Below are positions 50,515 through 61,166 of a stretch of 64,000 bases of DNA, in pieces. The notes below the pieces were generated by a model that was not told the origin of the DNA, made no database searches, and saw only the letters and a program-made list of their open reading frames with translations. The stretch's first letter is position 1, and each line of letters starts with the position of its first letter. The translations under genes and the position numbers were made by a program. The stretch comes from Solidesulfovibrio sp. (GTDB taxonomy: Bacteria > Desulfobacterota > Desulfovibrionia > Desulfovibrionales > Desulfovibrionaceae), in NCBI RefSeq assembly GCF_038562415.1, contig NZ_JBCFBA010000010.1, positions 83,162 through 147,161 on the forward strand. The letters run 5' to 3'.

Positions 50515-53500
50515 TTACGAGGCCGCGGCCGCAGCCCGCTTGGCCCGGCGCCGGTTGCGCCGGGAGGCGCCCCACAGGCGCAGGCGGTCGAGGTAGAGGT
50601 AGATCACGGGTGTGGTGTAGAGCGTCATGGCTTGGCTGACGAGCAGCCCGCCGCAGATGGCGATGCCCAGCGGCCGGCGCAGCTCGGCGCCCTCGCCGTG
50701 GCCCAGGGCCAACGGCAGCGCGCCGAGAAAGGCGGCCAGCGTGGTCATCATGATGGGCCGGAAGCGCTTGAGGCAGGCCTCGTGGATGGCCTCGCCCGGG
50801 CCAAGCCCCCGCTCCCGCTCGGCGGTCAGGGCGAAATCCACCATCATGATGCCGTTTTTTTTCACGATCCCAATAAGCAGGATCACGCCGATGATGGCGA
50901 TGATGGTCAGGTCGAGCTTGCAGGCCATCAGCGCCGCCACGGCCCCGAGGCCGGCCGACGGCAGGGTGGACAGGATGGTCAACGGGTGGATGGTGCTCTC
51001 GTAGAGGATGCCGAGCACGATGTAGACCGCGACCAGGGCGGCCAGAAGCAGCAACGGCTGGGTCCGGGTGGTGGCCTCGAAGGCCTGCGCCGTGCCGGCG
51101 AAGGAGCCGCGCACCGAGGCGGGCAGCCCGAGCGTGGCCACCGCAGCCTCGATGGCCGTGGCCGCCTGGGACAGCGACGCCCCGGGCGAGAGGTTAAACG
51201 AGATGGTGGCGGCCGGAAACTGGCCCTGGTGGTTGACGGACAAGGCGGCCTCACTGCGGCGGATGGTGGCCACGGCGGACAGCGGCACCTGGGCGCCGCC
51301 CCTGCCGGCCACGTGGATGTCCCGCAGGCCCTCGGGGCCTTCGAGCACCCGGGGCGCGCCTTCGAGCACCACGTGGTACTGGTTCTGGTCGGTGTAGGAG
51401 ACGCCGACCAGGCGCTGGCCGAAGGCGTTGTAGAGGGCGGCGTCCACGGCGGCCGTGCTCACGCCCAGACGCGAGGCCGTGTCGCGGTCGATGTCGATGG
51501 AGATCATGAGCCCCTTGTCCTGCTGGTCGGCGCTGACGTCGGTGAGGATCGGGAGCTTGCGCAGGGCCTCCTCGACCTTGGGCGCGCCGGCGACGAGGTC
51601 GGCGTAGCTGTCGGAGAGCAGCGTATACTGATAGAGGGCCTTGCCCGGCCGGCCGCCCAAGCGCAGCTCCTGGGCCGGCATGAGGAAGGCCGGCGCGCCC
51701 GGCACGGCGGAAAGCGCCCTGCGCAGCCGCGAAAGCGTCACGGCGATGGCCGGGCGGTCCTTGGCGGACTTGAGGGTGATGAACATCTGGGCGGTGTTGG
51801 TGCCGCCGCCGCCGGGGCCCCCGCCGCCGCCGGTGAATCCCGTGACCGAGGCCACGTCGGGATCGGCGCCGATGATGCCCACGACGGCCGTCATCTTTTT
51901 TTCCATGGCCTGGAAGGAGATGTCCGGCGCGGCCTGGATGAAGCCCATGACCCGGCCGGTGTCCTGCTCCGGGAAAAAGCCCTTGGGGATGGCGACATAG
52001 AACCAGACCGCCCCGGCCAGGGCGCCGACGGTGGCCAGCAGCATCAGGCGCGGGTGGGCCAGGGCCAGGCGCAGGCTGCGGTCGTAGCCGCGCAGCAGCC
52101 CGGCGTAGGCCCGGGCGCCGCGCCCCGGCCGGGCGCCCGCGCCATGGTGTTTCCCCGCCCGCAACAGGGCGGCGCACATCATGGGCGTGGCCGAAAGGGA
52201 CAGCAGCAGGGAGATCATCACGGCGATGGACAGCACCATGGCGAATTCCCGGAACAGCCGGCCGACCATGCCGCCCATGAAAAGAATCGGGATGAAAACG
52301 GCCACCAGCGACACGCTCATGGACACCACGGTGAAGGCCACCTCCCGCGAGCCGACGAGGGAGGCCTCGTAGGGCGCCATGCCCTGCTCCATGTGGCGCG
52401 AGACGTTTTCCAGCACCACGATGGCGTCGTCCACGACGAAGCCCGTGGCGATGGTGAGCGCCATCAGCGACAGGTTGTCCAGCGAATAGCCCAGCAGGTA
52501 CATGACCGCGAAGGTCCCCACCAGGGAAGCCACCGTGGCCACGGCCGGGATGCAGGTGGCCCGCAAACTGCCCAGGAACACGAAGACCACCAGGATGACC
52601 AGCAGGCACGACAGCAGCAGCGTGCGTTCCACGTCGGCCAGCGAGGCCCGGATGGGCGGGCTGCGGTCCATCTCCACGGAGATGCCCACGTCGGCCGGCA
52701 AGGCGGCCAATAGCTGCGGGACGGTCGCCTTCACGTTGTCCACGGTCTCGATGATGTTGGCCCCGGGCTGGCGGAAGACGATGATCATGACCGCCGGCTT
52801 GCCGCCCACCAGCCCGGCCGTGCGGGTGTCCTCCACCGAGGGCGTGACGGTGGCCACGTCGGTCAGGCGCACCGGCGCGCCGTTTTTATAGGCCAGAATC
52901 AGCGGCTGGTATTCCCAGGCCTCGTGCAACTGGTCGTTGGTCTCCACCTCGAAGGAGCGGTCCCCGGCTTCCAGGCGGCCCTTGGGCCGGTTGACCGTGG
53001 TTTCGGTCAGCATGGCGGCGACGTCGGTCAGGCTCAGGCCCTTGGCGGCCAGGGCGGCCGGATCGACATTGACCCGCACGGCCGGCAGCGCCCCGCCGCC
53101 CACGAACACCTGGCCCACGCCCTCGACCTGGGAGAGCTTCTGTTGGAGCACGGTGGTGGCCACGTCGTACATTTTGGCCCGGGACACGGTGTCCGAGGTC
53201 AGCGCCAGGACCAGGACGGGCGCGTCGGCCGGGTTCATTTTCCGGTAGGTCGGGTTCTGGCGCAGGGTCGAGGGCAGGTAGCCCCGGGCGGCGCTGATGG
53301 CCGACTGGACGTCGCGGGCGGCGCCGTTGATGTCGCGGTCGAGGTCGAACTGCAGGTTGATGCGCGTGGAACCCCGGTTGCTCTGGGAGGTCATTTCCGT
53401 GATGCCGGCGATGCGGGCGAACTGGCGCTCCAGGGGCGCGGCCACGGAGGTGGCCATGGTCTGCGGCTCGGCCCCGGGCAACTGGGCCTGGACGGAGATG

Positions 53501-53634
53501 GTGGGGAAATCCACCTGCGGCAGGGCGGCCGCCGGCAAGAGGCGAAAGGCAATGGCCCCGGCCAGCACCAGGGCCAGCGTCAGGAGCGTCGTGCCCACGG
53601 GCCGGCGGATGCAGATTTCAGGCAAACTGGCCAT
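50515..53634 (-). CDS. mdtC: RND efflux pump inner membrane subunit, MdtC-like
   Basis: 1039 residues with the RND plan of 12 helices and two periplasmic loops. The TM4 proton-relay aspartates are in [40 protein letters not shown] is the N-terminal signature. It is the last gene of a three-gene operon (start 3 bases after mdtB's stop). In the MdtABC system MdtB and MdtC form a mixed trimer. No TolC-type outer membrane gene is present. Confidence 0.9.
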   Translation of the reverse strand: MASLPEICIRRPVGTTLLTLALVLAGAIAFRLLPAAALPQVDFPTISVQAQLPGAEPQTMATSVAAPLERQFARIAGITEMTSQSNRGSTRINLQFDLDRDINGAARDVQSAISAARGYLPSTLRQNPTYRKMNPADAPVLVLALTSDTVSRAKMYDVATTVLQQKLSQVEGVGQVFVGGGALPAVRVNVDPAALAAKGLSLTDVAAMLTETTVNRPKGRLEAGDRSFEVETNDQLHEAWEYQPLILAYKNGAPVRLTDVATVTPSVEDTRTAGLVGGKPAVMIIVFRQPGANIIETVDNVKATVPQLLAALPADVGISVEMDRSPPIRASLADVERTLLLSCLLVILVVFVFLGSLRATCIPAVATVASLVGTFAVMYLLGYSLDNLSLMALTIATGFVVDDAIVVLENVSRHMEQGMAPYEASLVGSREVAFTVVSMSVSLVAVFIPILFMGGMVGRLFREFAMVLSIAVMISLLLSLSATPMMCAALLRAGKHHGAGARPGRGARAYAGLLRGYDRSLRLALAHPRLMLLATVGALAGAVWFYVAIPKGFFPEQDTGRVMGFIQAAPDISFQAMEKKMTAVVGIIGADPDVASVTGFTGGGGGPGGGGTNTAQMFITLKSAKDRPAIAVTLSRLRRALSAVPGAPAFLMPAQELRLGGRPGKALYQYTLLSDSYADLVAGAPKVEEALRKLPILTDVSADQQDKGLMISIDIDRDTASRLGVSTAAVDAALYNAFGQRLVGVSYTDQNQYHVVLEGAPRVLEGPEGLRDIHVAGRGGAQVPLSAVATIRRSEAALSVNHQGQFPAATISFNLSPGASLSQAATAIEAAVATLGLPASVRGSFAGTAQAFEATTRTQPLLLLAALVAVYIVLGILYESTIHPLTILSTLPSAGLGAVAALMACKLDLTIIAIIGVILLIGIVKKNGIMMVDFALTAERERGLGPGEAIHEACLKRFRPIMMTTLAAFLGALPLALGHGEGAELRRPLGIAICGGLLVSQAMTLYTTPVIYLYLDRLRLWGASRRNRRRAKRAAAAAS

Positions 53635-53637
53635 ACG

Positions 53638-56600
53638 CTAGGCCTTGGCCGGCCGGCCGGCCCTCGCCCGGCGTCGGGCCAGGCGTTCGAAGAAGAGGTA
53701 GATGACGGGCGTGGTGTAGAGGGTGAGCACCTGGCTGACGATCAAACCACCGACGATGACGATGCCCAGCGGCCGGCGCAGCTCCGAGCCCACGCCCGTG
53801 CCGAGCGCCAGGGGCAAGGCGCCCAGAAGCGCCGCGAAGGTGGTCATCATGATGGGCCGGAAACGCAGCAGGCAGGCCTCGTAGATGGCCTCGCCCGGGG
53901 CCTTGCCCTGCTCGCGCTCGGCACTGAGCGCGAAATCCACCATCATGATGCCGTTTTTTTTCACGATGCCAATCAGCAGGATGATGCCGATGACGGCCAT
54001 GACGCCCAGGTCCTCGTGGAAAAGGAGCAGCGCCCACAACCCGCCGATGCCGGCCGAGGGCAGGGTCGACAGGATCGTCACCGGATGGATGAAGCTCTCG
54101 TACATGACGCCGAGCACGATGTAGACCGTGACCAGGGCGGCGAGAATAAGCAGCGGTTCGTTGCGCAGCGAATCCATGAAGGCTTTGGCCGCGCCCTGGA
54201 AGCCGCCGACGATGCTCTCCGGCATGCCCAGCCCCGCCGAGACGGCCGCGACCGCGTCCACGGCATCGCCCAGGGAGGAGCCCGGGGCGGCGTCGAAGGA
54301 GACGACCGCGGCCGGGAACTGGCCCTGGCGGTTGACCACCAGCGGCCCCAGGCCCTCGGTGACCGTGGCCACGGCGGACAGCGGCACCTGGGAGCCGCCC
54401 GCGCCGGGCAGGCGGATGCGCGCAAGCGCGGCCGCGCCGTCGGCCATGTCCGGGGAAAGCCCCAGCACCACCCGGTACTGGCTCAGTTCCGTGAACATGG
54501 TCGAGACTTGCCGCTGGCCGAAGGCGTCGTAGAGGATGTTGTCGATGTCGGCCGGGGTCAGGCCGTAGCGGGCGGCGGCCACCCGGTCGATGACGACGTT
54601 TAAGCGCAGGCCGTCGGTGACCAGGTTGTCGCCGACGTTTCGCACCTCGGGCCGCTTGGCCAGGGCGGCCACGAAGCGCGGCGTCCAGAGGGCCAGCTCG
54701 GCGGCACTGGGCGTGCTCAGGGCGTACTGGTACTGGGCCCGGCCGGCCCGGGCGTCCACGGTCAGGTCCTGGACGGGCTGCAGCGTCACGGTGATGCCGG
54801 CCACGCCGGAAGCCAGTTCCTGGAGCCGGCGGGCCACGGCGGCGGCATCGGCGGCGCGCCTTTTTTTCGGGACAAGGGACACGGACAGCCGGCCGACGTT
54901 GAGGCTGGGGTTGGTGCCGTCCACGCCGACGTACGAGGCGACCGAAACCACGGCCGGGTCGGTGGAAAGCAGGTCGGCCAGTTCCTTCTGGCGCTGGCTC
55001 ATGGCGGCAAACGACACCGTGGCCGGGGCCTGGGTCACGCCCGAGAGCTGGCCCGTGTCCTGGACCGGGAAAAAGCCCTTGGGCACGGCGATGTAGAGGA
55101 GCACCGTGGCCACGACCGTGGCCACGGCCACCAGCAACGTCAGGCCCTGGTGGCGCAGCACGACCGTCAGGCTGCGGCCGTAGCCGGCGATGGCCCGGTC
55201 GAAAAGGCCCTGGGTCGCCCGGAAAAACCGGCTTTTGCCGCCAAGGCCGGCGTGGCCGAGCATGCGGGCGCACATCATGGGGGTCAGCGTCAGCGACACG
55301 CCGGCGGAAAGCAGGATGGCCACGCCGAGCGTCACGGCGAATTCCCGGAAAAGCCGGCCCACCACGTCGCCCATAAACAGCAGCGGAATGAGCACGGCCA
55401 CCAGCGAAACGGTCAACGACAGGATGGTGAAGCCGATCTGGCCGGCGCCGGCCAGGGCCGCCTCCAGGGGCGAGGCCCCGTCCTCCACGTGGCGGGCCAC
55501 GTTTTCGATCATGACGATGGCGTCGTCCACGACAAAGCCCGTGGAGATGGTCAGGGCCATGAGCGTCAGGTTGTTGAGGCCGTAGCCCAGCAGATACATG
55601 ACGCCGAAGGTGCCGATAAGCGACAGCGGCACGGCCACGGCCGGAATGAGCGTGGCCCGGGCGTCGCGCAAAAAGACGAAGATGACGCCGACGACGAGGA
55701 TCACGGCCAGGGCCAGTTCGACCTGCACGTCGTCGATGGAGGCGCGGATGGTGGTGGTGCGGTCGGCCAGGACGTCAAGGGTGACGGACGCCGGCAGCGA
55801 GGCCCGAAGGCTGGGCAGGATGGCCTTGACCCGGTCCACCACGTCGATGACGTTGGCCCCGGGCTGGCGCTGGATGTTGAGCACGATGGCCGGGTTGCCG
55901 TTCACCCAGGCGGCCTGGCGCACGTCCTCGGCCCCGTCGGACACCGTGGCCACGTCGGACAGGCGCACGGGCCGGTCGTTTTTGTAGGCCACGATCAGCG
56001 GCCGGTATTCCTGGCTGGTCAAAAGCTGGTCGTTGGCGCCGAGGATGGAGGACTGGCGCGGGCCGTCGAAGCCGCCCTTGGCCTGGTTGACGTTGGCCGC
56101 GGCAACGGCCTGGCGCACCTCCTCCAGGGTGATGCCGTAGGCGGCCAGCGTGGTCGGGTTGGCGTCGATGCGCACGGCCGGCCGCTGGCCGCCGGAAACG
56201 CTCACCAGGCCCACGCCCGACAGCTGGGAGATCTTCTGGGCCAGACGGGTGTCGGCCAGGTCCTGGACCTCGGTTAACGGCATGCTCTCGGAGGTCAGCG
56301 CCAGGGACAGGATGGGCGCGTCGGCCGGGTTGACCTTGCTGTAGACCGGCGGCGTGGGCAAGTCGTCGGGCAGCAGGCTGAAGGCCGTGTTGATGGAGGC
56401 CTGCACCTCCTGTTCGGCCACGTCCAGGGACAGGCTCAGGGCGAATTGCAGGGTGATGACCGAGGCGCCGGAGGAGCTCACGGAGGTCATTTGCGTCAGC
56501 CCCGGCATCTGGCCGAACTGGCGCTCCAGGGGCGCGGTCACGGCCGAGGCCATGACGTCGGGGCTGGCCCCGGGGTAGAAGGTGCGCACCTGGATGGTGG

Positions 56601-56727
56601 GATAGTCCACCTGTGGCAGGGCCGAGACCGGCAGTTGGAAATAGGCGATGGCCCCGGCCAGGATGACCGCCGTCATGACCAGGGTGGTGGCCACGGGGCG
56701 CAGGATGAACGGGCGTGACAGGTTCAT
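53638..56727 (-). CDS. mdtB: RND efflux pump inner membrane subunit, MdtB-like
   Basis: 1029 residues, a paralog of its downstream neighbour with the same layout. TM4 has [20 protein letters not shown]. The start overlaps the mdtA stop (ATGA), showing coupled translation. It likely exports drugs, bile-salt-like compounds or siderophore-type substrates as part of a heteromeric pump. Confidence 0.9.
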   Translation of the reverse strand: MNLSRPFILRPVATTLVMTAVILAGAIAYFQLPVSALPQVDYPTIQVRTFYPGASPDVMASAVTAPLERQFGQMPGLTQMTSVSSSGASVITLQFALSLSLDVAEQEVQASINTAFSLLPDDLPTPPVYSKVNPADAPILSLALTSESMPLTEVQDLADTRLAQKISQLSGVGLVSVSGGQRPAVRIDANPTTLAAYGITLEEVRQAVAAANVNQAKGGFDGPRQSSILGANDQLLTSQEYRPLIVAYKNDRPVRLSDVATVSDGAEDVRQAAWVNGNPAIVLNIQRQPGANVIDVVDRVKAILPSLRASLPASVTLDVLADRTTTIRASIDDVQVELALAVILVVGVIFVFLRDARATLIPAVAVPLSLIGTFGVMYLLGYGLNNLTLMALTISTGFVVDDAIVMIENVARHVEDGASPLEAALAGAGQIGFTILSLTVSLVAVLIPLLFMGDVVGRLFREFAVTLGVAILLSAGVSLTLTPMMCARMLGHAGLGGKSRFFRATQGLFDRAIAGYGRSLTVVLRHQGLTLLVAVATVVATVLLYIAVPKGFFPVQDTGQLSGVTQAPATVSFAAMSQRQKELADLLSTDPAVVSVASYVGVDGTNPSLNVGRLSVSLVPKKRRAADAAAVARRLQELASGVAGITVTLQPVQDLTVDARAGRAQYQYALSTPSAAELALWTPRFVAALAKRPEVRNVGDNLVTDGLRLNVVIDRVAAARYGLTPADIDNILYDAFGQRQVSTMFTELSQYRVVLGLSPDMADGAAALARIRLPGAGGSQVPLSAVATVTEGLGPLVVNRQGQFPAAVVSFDAAPGSSLGDAVDAVAAVSAGLGMPESIVGGFQGAAKAFMDSLRNEPLLILAALVTVYIVLGVMYESFIHPVTILSTLPSAGIGGLWALLLFHEDLGVMAVIGIILLIGIVKKNGIMMVDFALSAEREQGKAPGEAIYEACLLRFRPIMMTTFAALLGALPLALGTGVGSELRRPLGIVIVGGLIVSQVLTLYTTPVIYLFFERLARRRARAGRPAKA

Positions 56728-57968
56728 GACTTGTCGGCCGCCGCCTTGTCGGTCGCCGGCTTTTCGGCCGCCGGCTTGTCGCTGGCCGCCTTTTCGGTGG
56801 CCGGCTTGCCGGGCTGGCGCACGGCCACCTTGGCGCCGTCGCGCAGCCGGTCGGCGCCTTCGACCACCACGGTCTCGCCCGAGGCCAGCCCCGTTTCGAC
56901 CACCACGTCCGTGCCCACGGCCATCCCGGTGGTCACCGGGCGCATGGACACGGTGTCGCCCTCGCCCACCACGAAGACGTGGGCGCCCTTGGGGCCGCGC
57001 ATGACGGCCGCGGCCGGCAGGAGCACCACGTTCTCGCGCCGCTCCAGCAGCAGTTCGGCGTTGACGAACTGGTTGGGGAACAGGGCCTCGTCGGCGTTGT
57101 CGAAAAGCGCCCGCAGCTTGACCGTGCCCGTGGCCGTGTCGATCTGGTTGTCGGTGGTGGCCAGGGTCCCCTGGGCCAGCTTTTCGGTCATGGTGCGGTC
57201 ATAGGCGGTCACGGCGAGGCGTTCGCCGGCCAGCAGGCGCTTGCGCACGCGCGGCAGCTCGTCCTCGGGCAGGGTGAAGATGACGCTTATGGGCGACATC
57301 TGGGTGATGACGCAAAGGCCCGCATCGTCCGTGCTCTTGACCATGTTGCCGGGGTCGAGCTTGCGCAGCCCCACCCGGCCGGAGACCGGGGCGGTGATGC
57401 GGCTGTATTCGATCTGCAGCCTGGCGTTGTCGATCTGCGCCTTGTCCGAGCGCACGGCGCCTTCGTACTGGCGCACGAGCGAAGCCTGGGTGTCCTTGGT
57501 CTGACCGGCCAGCATGTCCTTTTTGACCAGGTTGTCGTAGCGCGACAGGTCGGCCTTGGCGTTTTCGAGCAGGGCCGTGTCCTTGGCCAGTTGGCCCTGG
57601 TACTGGTCGAGCTGGGCCACGAACGGGCGCGGGTCGATTTGGGCCAGCAGTTCGCCTTCCTTGACGAACTGGCCTTCCTGGAAACGCACCTCCGTCAGTT
57701 CGCCGTCCACCCGGCTCTTGACCGTGACGGTTCGCAGCGGCGTGACCGTGCCGATGCCGGAAAGCGTCACCGGGGCCACGCCCAACCGGGCCTGGGTCAC
57801 GGACACGGCCACGGCCATGGCCGCGCCCGGGGGCGGCCCCTTGGGCTGGGCCCGGCCGTCGCGTTCGACGAAAAACCACAGCGCCCCGCCGGCCAAAAGG
57901 AGCAAGGCCACGACGGCGTAGGTGCGAAAGGCCCCGTGCGGGGCCGGGATATCCTTGTCGGTCGGCAT
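56724..57968 (-). CDS. mdtA: RND efflux periplasmic adaptor, MdtA-like
   Basis: 414 residues. One N-terminal membrane anchor ([17 protein letters not shown]) is followed by the HlyD-type lipoyl/hairpin/beta-barrel order ([39 protein letters not shown]). The C-terminal 35 residues are a low-complexity Lys/Ala/Pro/Glu repeat ([16 protein letters not shown]). The ATG at 57968 follows AAGGA; two earlier in-frame ATGs are possible. It is downstream of the MerR-fusion gene on the same strand. Confidence 0.9.
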   Translation of the reverse strand: MPTDKDIPAPHGAFRTYAVVALLLLAGGALWFFVERDGRAQPKGPPPGAAMAVAVSVTQARLGVAPVTLSGIGTVTPLRTVTVKSRVDGELTEVRFQEGQFVKEGELLAQIDPRPFVAQLDQYQGQLAKDTALLENAKADLSRYDNLVKKDMLAGQTKDTQASLVRQYEGAVRSDKAQIDNARLQIEYSRITAPVSGRVGLRKLDPGNMVKSTDDAGLCVITQMSPISVIFTLPEDELPRVRKRLLAGERLAVTAYDRTMTEKLAQGTLATTDNQIDTATGTVKLRALFDNADEALFPNQFVNAELLLERRENVVLLPAAAVMRGPKGAHVFVVGEGDTVSMRPVTTGMAVGTDVVVETGLASGETVVVEGADRLRDGAKVAVRQPGKPATEKAASDKPAAEKPATDKAAADKS

Positions 57969-58112
57969 GACGGAATTCCTTGTCATGAGTTGGCTGGGCC
58001 GTAAAACGAATGCCGGAGACGGCGTCGCGAGTCCCACGTCGTTTCCGGCGGCAGGGAGGTTACATCAGGACCGCGCCACCCGCCAGAATTGTCTGGCCCG
58101 CTTTCCAAACCG

Positions 58113-59735
58113 TCAGCCGGCCCGGGATGCCCGCCGCACCCGGGCCAGACGGGTGACACCCGACTTGCGCAGGCCGTCGCGGCGCCCGGCCAGATAACGG
58201 GCGGACAGTTCCGGCCCGCCCAGATCCTCGACGATCGAAAAGCCCAGGGCGGCCAGCCGGCCGGCGAGCGTCGCCGGCTCGAAGGCCGAACGCCAGGGTT
58301 CGCCTTTTTTCGCCGCCCGGGCCATGACCGCCTCGCGTCCCCCTCGCTCGGCCGGCGACAGGAGTTCCGGCGAAACGGGGTAGTCGAAAACGAGCTCCGT
58401 GCCGGGGGCCAGGGCGGACAGGCCGGCCACGGTTGCGTACACCGTCGCCTCGGGCAGGTACATGGTCACGCCGAGCCACGAAAAAAATGCCGGCTCCTCG
58501 CGGGCAAACCCGGCCGCCGCCAGGGCCTCGGCCAGGGAATCGACGGAGAAATCCACGGCCACGAAGGCGCAGGTGGGCGGCGCCTGAAGCCCGGCTTCGG
58601 CCAGGCGGGCGCGTTTTCGGGCCTGGGTCGCCGGATGGTCGACCTCGAAGAGGCGGCTTTCCCGGTCGGGGGTGCGGCAGGCGAAGGTGTCGTAGCCGGC
58701 GCCGAGGATGACGTACTGGCCAAGGCCCCGGGCGCGAGCCCGGGCCCAGGCGTCCTCGGCGAAGCGGCTGCGCACGGCGACCGAGGCCCGCAGGCCGCGC
58801 AGGGGGCCGGCGTCGAACCGGGTCGGATCGTTTCGGATGGCGGCCTCGCGCCCCGGCCCGACCATGGCCAGGGCCAGCGGATCGACGAACACCGGCGGAT
58901 CGTCGAGCAACTGGTGGGCGGCGCGCAGCGTGGCCACGCCCAAGGCCGTGCCCGTGGGGCCGGCCGCAGTCGGGCCGTTGCCGGCAGCGACCGGGAGCGC
59001 GTCCGACTTCCCGGCGGCGTCCCGGCCGGCGTCCGGACCGGACTCCCGGCCGGCGGCGGCCAGGGCCGCGTCGAGCCAGTCCAGGGAGGCCGGGCTGAAC
59101 CCGGCCGACTCCCGCAGGCGTTCCTCGCGCCGGACCATGCCCCGCAGCTTGACGGCAAGCACCGGATCGCCGCCGCTGGCTTCCCGGGCCATTTCCCGCA
59201 CGAGCCCGGCCAGCTCCCGGCCCTCGGGCGCATCCGGCGCGACCCCGGCGGCCAGGGCCGCCTCGACGCGCGCCGCCACCTCGCGCCAGCCCCGCCGGCC
59301 GCCGGCCCGGCGCAGCCGCGCCAACTCGTCCTCGGTCAGGTAGCCGCGCAGCACATGCATCATGCCCAGAGCCTCCAGCCAATCCTCCATGCCCGTGGCC
59401 TCGTGGCGCTCCATGCGCGCCAGGATGCGGGCCATGCGCTCGCGAAGGGTCAGCGCCCGGCTGGCGGCCTCGTCCAGGGCCGCCATCTGCCGGGCCAGGA
59501 TGCCCGGCAGGGCCGCCTGGCCCAACTCCAGGGCGCGGCGGATCTCGTCCAGGGAACAGCCGAAGGATTTGAGCGTCAAAATGGTGTGCAGCCGCATGAC
59601 GTCGGCCTGGCCGTAGAGCCGGTAGCCGCCCTCGGAGCGCTCGCCGGGGCGAAGCAGCCCCAGAGCGTCGTAATGGTGCAGGGCGCGCACGCTTATTCCC
59701 GCGCGTTTGGCGAGTTCGCCGATACGAAGCGACAT
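58113..59735 (-). CDS. MerR-type regulator fused to a class I SAM methyltransferase
   Basis: 540 residues. An N-terminal MerR winged helix (GELAKRAGISVRALHHYDAL, then GYRLYGQADVMRL) is followed by a helical region with repeated Arg/Glu heptads. After a Gly/Ala/Pro linker (about 255-285) comes a methyltransferase of the leucine carboxyl methyltransferase group: LLDDPPVFVDPLALAMVG, LGQYVILGAGYDTFACR and TYVELVF-like FDYPVSPELL. Fusion of these two is unusual. It precedes the mdtABC operon by about 145 bases on the same strand and may control it and itself. AAAGGAGGG precedes the ATG at 59735. Confidence 0.85.
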   Translation of the reverse strand: MSLRIGELAKRAGISVRALHHYDALGLLRPGERSEGGYRLYGQADVMRLHTILTLKSFGCSLDEIRRALELGQAALPGILARQMAALDEAASRALTLRERMARILARMERHEATGMEDWLEALGMMHVLRGYLTEDELARLRRAGGRRGWREVAARVEAALAAGVAPDAPEGRELAGLVREMAREASGGDPVLAVKLRGMVRREERLRESAGFSPASLDWLDAALAAAGRESGPDAGRDAAGKSDALPVAAGNGPTAAGPTGTALGVATLRAAHQLLDDPPVFVDPLALAMVGPGREAAIRNDPTRFDAGPLRGLRASVAVRSRFAEDAWARARARGLGQYVILGAGYDTFACRTPDRESRLFEVDHPATQARKRARLAEAGLQAPPTCAFVAVDFSVDSLAEALAAAGFAREEPAFFSWLGVTMYLPEATVYATVAGLSALAPGTELVFDYPVSPELLSPAERGGREAVMARAAKKGEPWRSAFEPATLAGRLAALGFSIVEDLGGPELSARYLAGRRDGLRKSGVTRLARVRRASRAG

Positions 59736-59761
59736 GATTCGGCCCTCCTTTCGGGCCACCC

Positions 59762-59793
59762 TAAACCCTGACGCAACGTCAGACTCAAGCAGA
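59762..59793 (-). promoter_or_regulatory. MerR-type operator/promoter of the fusion gene
   Basis: CTGACGTTGCGTCAG (minus strand, 59782-59768) is a perfect dyad of two 6-bp arms around TTG. It lies directly after TTGAGT, a -35-like hexamer, as in MerR-regulated promoters where the dyad fills the long spacer. The -10 is unclear. The gene starts about 30 bases downstream. Confidence 0.58.
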
Positions 59794-60026
59794 ATAATCA
59801 TCCCCGGGCGGGAAGACAATTTTGTGGTCCGCCCCTTCGGAAACGTCCGAAAGGTGACGCCCGAGCGCCCCGGCTTTCCCTGGGAAACGGCGGCGGCGAC
59901 GGCAGGCAGCGCCAGGCGCGATGGTCGGTGGGGCAGGAAAAAGGACACGACCACGAGAAGGACGGGACGGCGCGCCCCGTCAGGGGGCCGGAAGGGGACG
60001 GCCCCTTCCGGTCGGGCGGCGGCCCG

Positions 60027-60230
60027 TCAGATGGCCCCGCTGAAGCGGGCGAAACTCATGCATTCGAAACGGTTGACAAAAGGACAGGGCTCCTTGGCGA
60101 ACCACTTTCTTTTCGGACACCAGTAGGCATTCTTGAAGGGTTCGTTGCACCCAAAGGACGTGGTGGCCTTGCGGGTGAACGAACCGATGCGCATCCTGCC
60201 GTCCGAGTGGCCCAAGCGGATAACGGCCAT
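60027..60230 (-). CDS. Small Cys-containing hypothetical protein
   Basis: 67 residues, MAVIRLGHSDGRMRIGSFTR at the start and four cysteines (in SFGCNEP, YWCPKRK, EPCPFVN and FECMSF). The ATG at 60230 has a strong GGAGGTGA ribosome site. It reads like a small zinc- or Fe-binding protein conserved near rdgC in related organisms, but I cannot name a family. About 200 bases separate it from rdgC, which it faces away from. Confidence 0.65.
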   Translation of the reverse strand: MAVIRLGHSDGRMRIGSFTRKATTSFGCNEPFKNAYWCPKRKWFAKEPCPFVNRFECMSFARFSGAI

Positions 60231-60428
60231 GGTCGTCACCTCCGTTTCCAAGGTCAATGCATAAGCCGGGCCAAGGGAAAACGGCCTTTTTTGCCACTAT
60301 GTTGCCATCAAAACCACCGGCCCGGCCCTTTCACCCCCGGCCCCGCCCCTGGCGCGACAGCGGGATTTGATCTATCACCCCGGCCAAGCCACGCGCCGGA
60401 CGCCCCGCGACCGGCAAAGGAGGACGCC

Positions 60429-61046
60429 TTGGGACTTTTGGCAGCAAGCGGCGGGTTCACCCGCTACCGGATCGTGGGGGAGGTCAAGCCGGACATCCTG
60501 CGCGAAACACCGGATCGCCTGAAAAAATACGCGTTTAACGACATCGACAGCACGGCCGACGAACGTTCCTTCGGCTGGGTGGCCTTCGAGGACTACCTGG
60601 ACGCCGAGTGGCGCGGCGCGCCGCCGGAAAAAGGCCACTACCTGGCCTTCTCCCTGCGCCTGGACACCCGGCGCGTCTCGCCGGCGGTCTTTAAAAAATA
60701 CCTGCGCCTGGCCATCGACCAGGAGAAGGAACACAACCAGGCCTCGGGCAAGAATTTCATCTCCAAGGACCGCAAGAAAGAGATCGCCGAGCGCGTCAAG
60801 CTTTCGCTGATGTCCCGGGCCCTGCCCATCCCGGCCGTGTTCGAGGCCGTGTGGAACACCCTGGACCAGGTCATCTGGCTGGCCTCCACCAACGGCAAGG
60901 TGCAAACGCTGTTCGAGGACCTCTTTACCATGACCTTCGAGCTGCACCTGGAGCCGCAGACCCCGGCCTTTCTGGCCGAACGCATCCTCGGCGTGGAACG
61001 CGCCCTGGCCCTGGAGCACGTGGAGCCCAGCCAGTTCGCCGGGTAA
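60429..61046 (+). CDS. rdgC: RdgC-family recombination-associated protein
   Basis: 205 residues starting at a TTG codon (60429) with AAAGGAGG six bases upstream; no ATG gives the family N terminus (LGLLAASGGFTRYRI). The body matches RdgC-like proteins of Desulfovibrio: FNDIDSTADERSFGWVAFED, YLAFSLRLDTRRVSPAV and FISKDRKKEIAERVKLSLM. E. coli RdgC is about 300 residues, so this is a short form. RdgC binds double-stranded DNA as a ring and limits RecA. The next gene is a likely partner, separated by a hairpin repeat. Confidence 0.85.
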   Translation: MGLLAASGGFTRYRIVGEVKPDILRETPDRLKKYAFNDIDSTADERSFGWVAFEDYLDAEWRGAPPEKGHYLAFSLRLDTRRVSPAVFKKYLRLAIDQEKEHNQASGKNFISKDRKKEIAERVKLSLMSRALPIPAVFEAVWNTLDQVIWLASTNGKVQTLFEDLFTMTFELHLEPQTPAFLAERILGVERALALEHVEPSQFAG

Positions 61047-61069
61047 GGCGGGGGAAAGACGAAAAGAAT

Positions 61070-61112
61070 GCCTCCGGCGGCCAGGAGGGGCCTTAGGCCC
61101 CTCCTGGACCAC
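61070..61112 (+). repeat. Dispersed GC-rich hairpin repeat, copy B
   Basis: After GCCTCCGGCGG, CCAGGAGGGGCCT and AGGCCCCTCCTGG form a 13-bp perfect stem (61081-61107), followed by ACCACCCC. It lies 24 bases after the rdgC stop, between rdgC and its neighbour. A terminator or RNA-stability role is possible. No T-run follows. Confidence 0.75.
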
Positions 61113-61166
61113 CCCATAAGGGGGAAGCGTGGGGCCTGGTTACGTTACGACACGCGGGAGATGGTG

